Shown here one piece after another: positions 38,970 to 48,870 of a DNA stretch of 64,000 bases. The translations under genes and the position numbers were made by a program. This DNA comes from Paraspadella gotoi. Its lineage: Eukaryota > Chaetognatha. The notes beneath the pieces are model-generated. The model was not told the origin of the DNA and searched no databases. It saw nothing but the letters and a program-made list of their open reading frames with translations. The DNA lies in the NCBI GenBank assembly GCA_051294375.1, contig CM119265.1, positions 9,308,772 through 9,372,771 of the forward strand. Direction: 5' to 3'. Positions within the stretch are counted from its first letter, which is position 1; every line of letters starts with the position of its first letter.

Positions 38970-39523
38970 ATCTTAGCCTAGGCTGAAAACTGGGAGGATC
39001 TCACTTTCAGAAAAAATCTGGGAGAGAGAAAAAAAAAGAAGTTTCTCGAAAAATAGAAGACGTGGTTAATTTGCGTAAGCTTTCGGTTAATAGTACGACA
39101 TAGGCTTAGAAAAAAAAAGGTTTGCTTTTTTCGCTCGGCACAATCGATCGATCCTAAGAAAATGCGACAATTAGAACAGAAACATTATACCGTATATAAA
39201 GAAGGATTATCAGCTTTTTTTTTTTAAATTACCTTTTTTTATTTTATACATGTCTTTTAATTCTATACAAAATGTATTTTATGTAAAAAGGAAATGCAAA
39301 GTTTACGACCACCCTACATTGCGTTTCCTCCTAGAGTTTTTGTTAATTTAAAAGTGAACATGATTCAATTCATCCGATTCATCATAATTTTTTGTGAATG
39401 GATTGCCCACCAGATACTTACGACAAACTTTTTTTTTGACTTTTCATGCGGTTAAAAAACACGCATAGTTTATCGAACATAGTAGAATCCCCTTCCTCCT
39501 CATGCTACCAAATCATCTCAATA

Positions 39524-39549
39524 TTCCCACCGCTTCAGTCTTTCCCACA
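39524..39549 (-). promoter_or_regulatory. Two adjacent Su(H)/CSL sites
   Basis: TTCCCACC at 39,524-39,531 (core GTGGGAA) and TTCCCACA at 39,542-39,549 (full YGTGRGAA match) lie 18 bp apart in the same orientation, about 130-150 bp before the first CCAAT box. Confidence 0.45.
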
Positions 39550-39634
39550 CGATATATTTCTCTCTCTCTCTGTCTCTGTCTCTCTCTCTCGGCCTTCTCT
39601 TTCTTTCTCGGACTCCCACTGGCTCTCGATTCGG

Positions 39635-39642
39635 TTCTCACA
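39635..39642 (-). promoter_or_regulatory. Su(H)/CSL site
   Basis: TTCTCACA on + is TGTGAGAA on -, a full match to YGTGRGAA, 32 bp before a CCAAT box. Confidence 0.4.
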
Positions 39643-39673
39643 CAACGCCGAGTACCTTTTCCCCCTCTTTCGA

Positions 39674-39726
39674 CCAATCATAACTCTTTCCTCAGCTAAG
39701 TTCGACGTAGAACCCGCCTAGCCAAT
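39674..39726 (+). promoter_or_regulatory. Two CCAAT boxes
   Basis: CCAAT at 39,674-39,678 and 39,722-39,726, a spacing typical of NF-Y promoters. They are placed between the Su(H) cluster and the long leader of the NRARP-like gene. Confidence 0.35.
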
Positions 39727-39922
39727 CGGGACGCCGTTTCCAACTTTTTTCTCAGGCTCCTCGTCGGCGATCGGTCGGATCCCGAAAGATATTCCGCCAA
39801 TTGTCTCTAGTTTGTTTTTTATATATTCTCTTCCAACGACGTCATGATCTGAGTTCTCAACTCTCCCTCTCTCTCCCGTTGAATAGTCGACGTTCGAACT
39901 CTCTCGTCGGCGAGATTTTTCG

Positions 39923-39959
<37 letters not shown>

Positions 39960-40575
39960 CAAACCCTAATGTTTCCCTTCCTCCTCCGCGGCTCAGAGCT
40001 TTCTCGCGAATAATGTGAACCTTTTTTTTGTTATCCTCTCTCTCCGCCTTGTCCCCTCTCTCTCGGTACCTCTCCTCTTCCTCTTCTCTTCCTCTCTCAC
40101 ACACATACGCACGAGAGAGAGAGAGAGGAAAAGGTTCAGTTTTCTTCTCCCTCTCTCTCTATCGGCCACGCATTCCTCGCCGACGAAAAAAAAAAATCTT
40201 AAAAGCTGTCGAACATAGAGAGAGAGATTTCCTTTTTCTCCCCTCCAAAGATAAAAAAAAAAGCGAAAAACTTACCCCGCAACTAAAACCGCTTCGAAAC
40301 AAAACTATTTTTGAAAACCCCGACATTCGAAACTTAGGATGGAAACGGCCTGAACAGTCTTAAGTCAAAACTCGCGAATAACTAAAAACCCAGCAACTGG
40401 AATACCTTTTCTAAAAAGAAAAAAGAATTTAAGACGTCACGCAGTTTTTATTTCTCCGGCAAGTAAAAAAAAAATCTCTCAAATCGACGAAAGAGTGAGA
40501 TATAAAAAGAACGTGGAAAAGCAAAAAAAAAAACTTAACTCGCCAATAACAGCAGGAGGACGAACATAAAAAGAG

Positions 40576-40623
<48 letters not shown>

Positions 40624-40752
40624 CTTCTCTCTCTCTCCTCTCTCCTCTCCTCTCTCTCTCTCTCCTCCATCTTCGTCTCTTCTGCCTTTCGAAAAAGTCA
40701 GCCATTCGGAAAGGAAAAGGAAGAAGATTCTTTCTCAGGCTGCAGGCGAATC

Positions 40753-40760
40753 TTCCCACA
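40753..40760 (-). promoter_or_regulatory. Su(H)/CSL site
   Basis: TTCCCACA on + is TGTGGGAA on -, a perfect high-affinity Su(H) site 740 bp before the NRARP-like start codon. Confidence 0.4.
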
Positions 40761-41275
40761 GCCGATCTTTCTCTCGCTCTCTCTCCTCGAGAAAAAAAAA
40801 AAACGCTGCAGCCGTCTTCGGATCGTCGATCCTTTTCTCTCAAACAATTACATCCGGACTTGAACTCGATCTTTTCAGCCAAAAATTACATCCGGACTCT
40901 GGATCGATCGATCGAAAAAAAAAAAGAAAAAGTTTTTCTCTCTCGCTTCGATTCGCGGATGCAGGATTTTTTTTTCCTCTCCTTCGTGTTCTCTCTCTCT
41001 CTCGTACGCGAAGAGAGCGAGAGAGCGAGTTAACGATGGTCCATGGTCGTGGGAGAAAACTTTCTCGTCGAATCTGAAAAAAAGAGAGAAAAAAAAACCC
41101 GGAGATTAGTTCTTTGTTTCGTTACGACGAAACGAAAGAAACAAACCAACGTTCGCTTATTACGTTTTTAAAGGAAAAGAAACTAAAATCTCAGTCGAAG
41201 AAAACTAACCACAACAACTACAATAAATAGGACCTGCACGCGAAGTAGACAATTACCGTCTGAGGGGAAAACAAA

Positions 41276-41499
41276 ATGTCGGCACCTTTCTCCGACGTCG
41301 ATTCCGCGCCGGAAGTGACGTTTCCCGCCGCGCGCCGCAAAGACAACGGCGCCGAGCGACCGGAAGCTAAGCGGCGTCGCGTCGCTTCTCCCCACGCGCC
41401 CGCCACTCCCTTCTCCCCTCTCTCCCCGGCCTCCCCCTCTCCCCCGACACAACTACCCTTTGCTCCACCCCTACCCCTCTCCCGCCGCCCGACCACTCA
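41276..41499 (+). CDS. Likely N-terminal part of the NRARP-like protein, in another frame
   Basis: An ATG frame starts here and continues to 41,635 in a frame different from the ankyrin frame. Its first ~60 residues are not repeat-like. They include a bipartite nuclear-localisation pattern (ARRK, a ten-residue spacer, KRRR) and then a Ser/Pro-rich linker. The ankyrin frame is closed by TAA at 41,368-41,370 and has no ATG before 41,500. Either this is an upstream open frame overlapping the main start by 136 bases, or a one-base sequence error in the C-rich stretch 41,371-41,499 separates two parts of one protein. I favour the error but cannot prove it. Confidence 0.4.
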
Positions 41500-42438
41500 A
41501 TGCTCCACCGCGCCATATCACAGGGGGACCTTCCGCTCCTCGACTCGCTGCTCCAGCGATTGGCGTCCTCTTCGTTGTCGCTCCTCCACTCTCGCGTCAA
41601 CGGGTGCGACCCTACGGATGGGCAGACCCTTTTGACGCACGCCTGCCTGTTGGGAGACGTTCGCCTCGTCAAGTCGCTCGTCCGGAGCGGCGCCGACGTC
41701 CGACGAGCGAATCGAGACGGGTGGACGCCGGCCCACATCGCCTCCTTCAAGGGCAGCCTCGACATCATGATGTACCTCCTCCGCTGCGGACGACCTCGAC
41801 CAAACTACGGCCATTTGGGGCAACTGGAGCCCGAGCGGCGCGAATCTCCGCCGCCCACGCCTCCGCCGCCTACGCGCCGCGAACTCTCGACCGCTTCTAG
41901 ACACTCGACGGCTTCGACGCCGCCCTCGTCTCCGTTTCCGGCAGATGCCAACTCGCCGACGCCGGCGTCAACCCCGCAACCACCCCGACAGTTCCGCGAC
42001 GCCGCAACGACGTCGAGGAAACGGACGTATTCGTCGTCGTCGTCGTCGTCGGCAAACGTCTCCTCCTTTGACTCTCCTCTCTCTCCCTTCTCCCCTCTCT
42101 CTCCCTCTCCCTCGCCATATTCTTCTCTTCCTCCTCCGTCTCCCTCTCTATCTCTTCCACCTTGCTCCCCTTTCTCCCCTCGACCCTCATCTCCGGCCAG
42201 TCATGACTCTTCTTCCTCTTCCTCCTCCCCCGCCGCCTCCACGCCCACCGAGAATCGGTGGCGGCGAAGGACGAACCTCGACGAAGACGCTGAGCCTTCG
42301 CAGCGACGACGGCGGACGAGCATCTCCGAGGAAGACGATTCCGTGGATTGGCCAGTACGAACATCTTCCACGACGAGACTCTCGGCGGTGGCGAACTCTC
42401 GCGACTACACGAACACGGATTCCCTCGCCGATACGTGA
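41500..42438 (+). CDS. NRARP: NRARP-like ankyrin-repeat protein
   Basis: 312 residues from the first ATG of the ankyrin frame. Residues 1-25 resemble the start of NRARP (an AISQGDLPLLDSLLQ helix pair). Residues 40-69 form one ankyrin repeat (DGQTLLTHACLLGD, LVKSLVRSGADV). Residues 73-95 form a second, beginning at the ANRDGWTPAHIASFKG stretch that is near-diagnostic of NRARP. NRARP is a Notch target that binds the Notch intracellular domain-CSL complex and promotes its turnover. Vertebrate NRARP is about 114 residues; here a ~200-residue Ser/Pro/Arg-rich tail follows, with a poly-Ser run from (TCG)n. It has no intron, like known NRARP genes. Su(H) sites upstream fit Notch control. PPP1R27 has a similar ankyrin pair but lacks the ANRDGW match. 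A frame break at the N-terminus is discussed separately. Confidence 0.75.
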   Translation: MLHRAISQGDLPLLDSLLQRLASSSLSLLHSRVNGCDPTDGQTLLTHACLLGDVRLVKSLVRSGADVRRANRDGWTPAHIASFKGSLDIMMYLLRCGRPRPNYGHLGQLEPERRESPPPTPPPPTRRELSTASRHSTASTPPSSPFPADANSPTPASTPQPPRQFRDAATTSRKRTYSSSSSSSANVSSFDSPLSPFSPLSPSPSPYSSLPPPSPSLSLPPCSPFSPRPSSPASHDSSSSSSSPAASTPTENRWRRRTNLDEDAEPSQRRRRTSISEEDDSVDWPVRTSSTTRLSAVANSRDYTNTDSLADT

Positions 42439-42611
42439 AAAACGTTTTGTGGAGAGAAGGGATTTGGGAAACGGTTGTGGGTTTTTGGGTTGGTGCGTTG
42501 TGACTGAGTAGGAGTGACTGCTTCACTCCGGTTTGTGTGGAAGTGAGAGTGATTGGTGTTGCACCCGGGCAACTTTGTGAGGCCGAACGACTGAAAAATT
42601 TATTTTTTTTA

Positions 42612-42649
<38 letters not shown>

Positions 42650-44356
42650 TCTCACTCTCTCTCTCGATTTCGGTCGAAAATCTGTTTTTCTCGTTTCTCA
42701 AAAGTTTTCCACTGAAAAAAAAAAATCGGTTGAAATTGAAACGAAAAAGATCGAGAGAGAGAGAAAAAGAAAATAAAAAAATAGTTTGTTGTGAGAAATT
42801 TCGGCTTAAAAATTTGCCAGCGTGTTTTTTTTTCTCTCTTTCTGTGTTCGACATCGAAAAATCGGCCAAGGTAGTGTTTGGCACCTAACTGCTAAACCCT
42901 TTTATTTTTTGTTAGCCAGTAAAATTCAAGAGTTATATAAGAAAGCCTTTTTAATATTTCCTTTTTTTTTCGGGTTGATTTCACTGCTATCCCTGCAAGA
43001 CAGTCAAAACACCTGCTTTTTTTCCGAGGCAGAGAGAGAGAGAGAGAGAGATTGAGAGAGAGTCTGCCAGCCAGCATTTGCTGAGATCGGACAAAGAGAG
43101 TGTGAGCGAAAATGGCCAAACTGCTGATTTTTCTCGTTCGGAGTTGAAACACGGAAAGGGGGAAAGAGAAATGCGGGATGTTGGAAGTTCGTTGCTCTCC
43201 TTTCTTGTGATAATTCCTTGTTGAATTTTATTTAGTTAAAAACAGTTTTTGACTTTATTGGAAAAAAAATCCCTTTTTGAATGAAACTTGGAAGTGCATT
43301 GGAACTCTGCAAGTTTCATTTGAATTGTAAAACCGACATAATGTTTACAAGGTACCTATCTACCTAATTCGGTTCCGAGTATCTTTATTTATTTATATGC
43401 GCTATGTATGAAGGAAAATATTCATTTTGCAGCCGTAATAATTATAGTTGTTTACCGTTCTTCCGAAATAATTCGGGGCTTAACTTGTTAAACGAATGAA
43501 TATGATTGATTTGAACTTTTTTTGACAAATTTATTTTGTAAGCTTGTTTCGAAAACCTAATTTGAAGCCGTATTTCTCAATTTGATAAAAGTTTAAAAAT
43601 AGTTTTGTTTTTTTTATCATAAATCTTACGAATCTGCCATTTTTTTTGTGTGTGTGAGCTTGAAATATTGAAGGCAATGAAATTAAAGTAAACCGAGAAT
43701 GAATCCTCGCATTGGTTTGTCTTAAGACTGTTTCACGATCCAATGTTCAATGCCAGACGAATTTGTCAAGAATTTTTACCTCAAAAGATACTCTGTCGTT
43801 ACTACCCTGCCATTGCTTTTGATAATTATTAATCTAATCTTGTTTTCGTTTAATAAACATTACAATTCTATACTTTTTCGGTTTTTATATGAGCGACTTT
43901 CTAAGAAACAAAAGATAGAAAGGATAGTTCGCAAAAATAGCCAAAATTTATCTCGACCAGTAATTTTGTTTCAAGTTCGATTCAATGTTAAGAAAAAGTT
44001 CAAATTCGATCCCGCTTCTCGGTACAATTAACATCATGTACCTTTGTATCCCAAGTCAAATTCATTAGGAAAAGTTGGAGCGTTTTAAATTAATTTTCGT
44101 ACAGAGAATCCTTTTATACCATTAAAAACTAGAATGTACATTTGTTTATCGATCCACGCCCTCCAAATCGATGTGACGCCATCTACCGTCTCAAACCCAA
44201 AGTTTTTCATCCATCGGTTCCGACGCCGATTTGCCATTAGCGTCTCAAGATTTCGAATTTCCTCGCGGCGCCAAAATCGACCTTTTCATTCCGATTTTGT
44301 GTTTCTCCGCAAATCGTAGCGAAAGAACTCACCCCGAGCCCAGGCGCCGTCTCTCT

Positions 44357-44436
<80 letters not shown>

Positions 44437-45153
44437 CTCTAATAATCCCTTAAAAAGCAGAAAGAAAGAACACGAAAATCGAAAAATAAAAGAAAAGAAA
44501 GAAACGAATCCATCGCCCAGCTAAAAAAAAAAAGAAGTTTCTCACGTCAATTTCTCTTTCTCCCTCCCTTTTTTCGGTCCGGAATATTCTCGAACTTTTT
44601 CACACACACAAAAATATTCACCGACACACCAAATTTAAGAAAACGGCGGAGATTTTTTTTTTTTTTTTTTTTGCTTTTAGTTTACCTTTGGCCTCGGGTT
44701 ATTATCGGGACTCCTTTCCATTTCGATCCGAATTTATTAACCGCGAAAGGGTTAGCGATAGAATTCGCGTAAATCAATCCCGCTGAACTTTGGAAACTTT
44801 CGCCCCGGCGTTTTGGGAGCGGCCGCTCGTCGGAGCCGCCGCGGTCGAGCCGGGCGGCGGGAAAAAATTAAATACTGCGTTGTTGTACTCGTTATTCTTA
44901 ACGACAAAAGAAATTAGTAATAATCTCTACTCGGTAATGGCCACTTGTTAATTGGTTATTTTCGTTTCTTTAAAAAAAAGCATTTTTTCGTCGATTACTT
45001 TACAAAACCAATTAAGCTAAGGAACGAAAGCGTGAGGGTTCAAATTGTCAATTTACCATTTAACATCTTCGACTTTGCTCGAGAAGCGAGGCCGCATCCG
45101 AAAACCCGTTAGGATTATCAGTTTAGGAAACGTGGAAAGGCGAGAGTGCCGGC

Positions 45154-45191
<38 letters not shown>

Positions 45192-45518
45192 TTATTCGGA
45201 CCTGGGACGATAACGCGGGAACTACCAGCCACGCCTTTGAGCCCCAAATCCAAAACCAATTGGACGAGGCACTGGAATGTCGGTGAAGGCGGTGACGACG
45301 ACAGGGACGGCGGTGACGGCGGCGGAGGCGGCGGTGACGGCTCTCCCTATAATTTAAATCTGCTAAATTATTAATCGGGCGATTTTTCAGTTGAAGACAA
45401 TTGACTAAGAAGGGAATCTGTCAAAACCCTCAGTCGTACCCGGGATTTCTAGTCTGAGACACTCCGATTGAACCTGGGAACCCGGGCGAATCAGACCGTT
45501 CGTTCTCTCTCTCTCTCC

Positions 45519-45580
<62 letters not shown>

Positions 45581-45699
45581 TGTCTCCGAAGAGTTGACAG
45601 AAAACCCTCGCGAGACAGAAAAGCGCGAACTTAATTTGATCGATCTTGACTTCCTTTTTCCCTTTCGGCGATTTCAGAATCTCTCTCTCTCTCTCTCCT

Positions 45700-45739
<40 letters not shown>

Positions 45740-45768
45740 AAATAAAAAACAGGTTTATGGAAACGGCC

Positions 45769-45782
45769 GTTGCCATGGAGAC
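45769..45782. promoter_or_regulatory. RFX-type X-box, near-consensus
   Basis: GTTGCCATGGAGAC has a perfect left half site (GTTGCC) and a right half site (GGAGAC) that departs from RGYAAC at two positions. It lies in the 3' flank of the ORP gene; no ciliary gene is seen nearby. Confidence 0.3.
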
Positions 45783-45809
45783 CTCAAGCCTTCGAGGGTG
45801 GCTTCGTGA

Positions 45810-45815
45810 TTTATT
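45810..45815 (-). terminator. Poly(A) signal of the ORP gene
   Basis: TTTATT on + is AATAAA on -, about 230 bases after the ORP stop codon. Confidence 0.4.
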
Positions 45816-46041
45816 TCGAAATTTTCCGACTCTCTCAAAAATTTTCCGCGATATTTTCAGCTCGGATTTAAACGCGAACAAAAAGAAGTAAATCCGTCTC
45901 TCCGTCCACTTCTCGGACATCTTCCAGCCACTAGATCGCACACTCGGGCCCGTCTGTCCGTCCATCTTTGCGGGCTTCGTCCGTCGGTCCGAACGTCTTC
46001 TATTTCCGGCGTCCGTTTTTCTTTTTTCAACATCGGCGTCT

Positions 46042-48836
46042 TTAAACAAACGTCGTCGCGTTTTTCTTTTTTTTCACTGCGGTGGGGGCGGCGGCGTTTT
46101 TACTCGCGGCGCCTTTGACGACAGCGGCATCCGCGGCATCCGCGGCATCCGCGGCATCCGCAGCAGCGACGGCTTTCGCGGCGTCGGTAGCGGCTTTCGC
46201 TGCGACTACGGCGTCGACGGGACCGTCCTGATCGCTGATTCCCTTCACGTCGGCGAGCACGTCGGCGACCTGATAATCGGCGTCGATGTCGGTGCATATC
46301 GTCCGTCGGGAGTTGTCGTTGTCGTCGTCGTCGTCCAAGGCTTTGGCGGCGAGGCGAGCCGCGCCCAATTTGAGATTGTGACTCTCGGAATCCTCGAGCG
46401 GGAGACCCATTTTCATCCTGAGTCTTTTGTCCAACGGATCCTTGAAGACCCATCCAGATTCGTCGTCCGGATCGGAACGGAACAGCAACGTCTTCCATTG
46501 TTCGTTGTTCTTGTCGCGTTCTTGTTTCTATCGGGAGGGTGAGGGAAAAAGTAAGTTCGGGAGGAGAATCTCAGTAAAAATGGTTCTTAGTGATTAAAAG
46601 AAACGAATTTTCGAAAATCGCAGCGCCTTTTGTTTTATTTAATGGATTTTTTTTTTTTACGTTTGACGACAGAGGGATGACAACGAATATGACGAAGGGA
46701 ATAGTCTTTTGTCTAAATATACAAATTAATTTTCGATTTGCAAAATTGATATTTTCGCCTCACCAAGAGCCTTTGCCGGTTTTCGACGAAAAGCTTGAAT
46801 TCATTGGCTTTGTCTTTCAGCTTGGCGTGGATGCACCAGGCGACTTCGCGCCAAACCTGAAGGCCCAAAAAACTCAATGTAATTGCAACCAGAATTGAGT
46901 CTTTGAAATTTGCAAAGAAGTGACCCTTGACCCCGACTTCCCTGACCTCCCGACCTTTCTTGACTCGTTTTCCTCCTGATCTTCTTGCTTTTGGCAGTGA
47001 ATGTGACACGGCGGCTTTTTATTCACGTCCAAAAAAAGCTCCTGTTTGAAATTAAAAAAAAAAAGGAAATAATTATTAATTTCCTTTACAACAATATCCA
47101 TCTCTATGATCTTACCTTTTTTCCACTAACTTTGTGAATTTTGTCGTTCCAGTAACCTTTCAAAAAATTAAAAGTATTCCTTTTAAACAATAATGACTGT
47201 TCATTAAAACGTCATACCACTCAATTGTTAGGAAAGCCTGGTACACTGGGAATTAGTCAACTAGAATACGAGAGAGTCTCGATCGAATGCTCGCGGAATG
47301 CAGCGTCCCGCTGCGTTATTATTTCGTAATAGAGAAAGCCTGTCTCAAATCACGGGCTAGATATCGTAGTTATTAGATTAAGGTCCGGGATCACTCAATT
47401 CAAATTATAATTAGGCTAAAACTGAGCTCGGATTTCGAAAGGAGAGCTCCTGACGATTCCGAAAAGTATTACTTTACTATTTTTTCAAAGGCGTCATCGT
47501 TTTTTCGATTTTTTTTGTACTATATAAAAAAAAAGAAACCTATTTGAAGAGTTGCAGCCCAAACAGTAAGGCGGTTTCATTAAATTTGGCATGAATTACC
47601 TTTAAGTCACGAACTCCAATTCTATGAAAAGATACTTTCAAAATTTGCCTTCCTTCATATATAAATTTGATTATTTTAAACAATTTTTGGGATAAATTCC
47701 TTGATATCTTTGAAACAAAAAACATTTTTTTCAAAAACGCGCTCATAGAATCTCCCCCACCTTTCCTTTCTTGCCCAAGATATTTTTTTCTTCAAGAAGA
47801 GTCCAACGGTTTGAGCTGCAACTCTTCGTTTTTAACTTCACTTCGTCAAGAAAGTTAAATTCTGTACTCATTAAACTCATTAAACATTTACATAAAGTAA
47901 AAAGTCAAATTGAAATAAATTCGATAAGTTTTTTAACTCCTAAAACTCATAAAAGTATAAAACCCGTCTGGAAAATGTGTAGTAGTTTATTTTAGACTTA
48001 TTAGTGATACAACTCCAAGTATGTACTTTTACCAAAGGAGGAATTAAATATAAGAAGTAGAAATTGAGCTTACTGTAAAGAATCAGGTTGTAGTTAAAAA
48101 TTTAGTTGTAGAAATTTAACTTACACATAAAAAATTATTTTTCTCTTGAAAATCTAGTTTTACCGAAGAAAAAATTATGTTTAAATTTTTATGAACATTT
48201 TATTTAGATTTTTAAAAGTTTTCGATTATTTTTCAATAGAAAACCTCTTACAAGATATGAAGAAATGATTAAGATACAGTAAATAAGATTTCTATGATTT
48301 TAGATTGAGTGATCCCTGGCCTTAACGAATCATTTTTGTATCGCTTGCACCAATTTCATATTCCGATAAAAACAAAATTTTCGTTCCCCCAGAGGGCCAC
48401 CCCAGTTAATTATACCCCCCCACCTCTCATTCCCACTCTCCCCCCCACGCTCTCCCTCCCCCCCCCTCCCCTCATTCCCACTCCCCTCCGCCCAACCTTC
48501 GAACTTGGTCTCCGAATTGTCGGGTCCTGTCACCTTCGCCTCGATCCTCGCTTTGTCGCCGCCGAAAAAAGGTTTAGTGAAAAACTCTATCTCGGTCGAG
48601 AATCCAGTCTGAGGACAGAAGATGTGGGACTTGCCGCCCGCCTCCACCCATGGAGTAGTCAGGATGGATCTGACGAAATCATTTGATTGATTGATTGAAT
48701 TTATTGATTGGATGACTGATTGATTGATTGATATAAATTTATTTATTGTCGATTGATGGATTGAATGATTGGCGCGCTCATAAATGGATCAATGATTGAT
48801 TGATTGTTTGATTATGGGCGCGTTGATAAATGAATC

Positions 48837-48870
<34 letters not shown>

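Larger units (their letters stand above)
38385..41275. other. Upstream region of the NRARP-like gene
   Basis: No coding exon supported. CT/GA runs lie at 38,783-38,817 and 40,581-40,665. Regulatory-type motifs are a Su(H)/CSL cluster (38,962 to 40,760) and two CCAAT boxes at 39,674-39,678 and 39,722-39,726. These place a promoter near 39.7 kb and imply a long 5' leader of about 1.7 kb, perhaps with an unseen leader intron. Confidence 0.45.
42439..46041. other. Intergenic region, NRARP-like to ORP
   Basis: No gene supported. A poly(A) signal AATAAA at 42,772-42,777 suits the NRARP-like gene. Microsatellites: (CT)n at 42,618-42,665, 44,350-44,430, 45,503-45,577 and 45,680-45,739. A GC-rich patch lies at 44,810-44,865. 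An RFX X-box, GTTGCCATGGAGAC, is at 45,769-45,782. Confidence 0.5.

Noticed and set aside
41183-41904. Antisense frames over the NRARP-like gene
   Set aside because: Shadow frames of GC-rich coding sequence; the sense ankyrin match is decisive.
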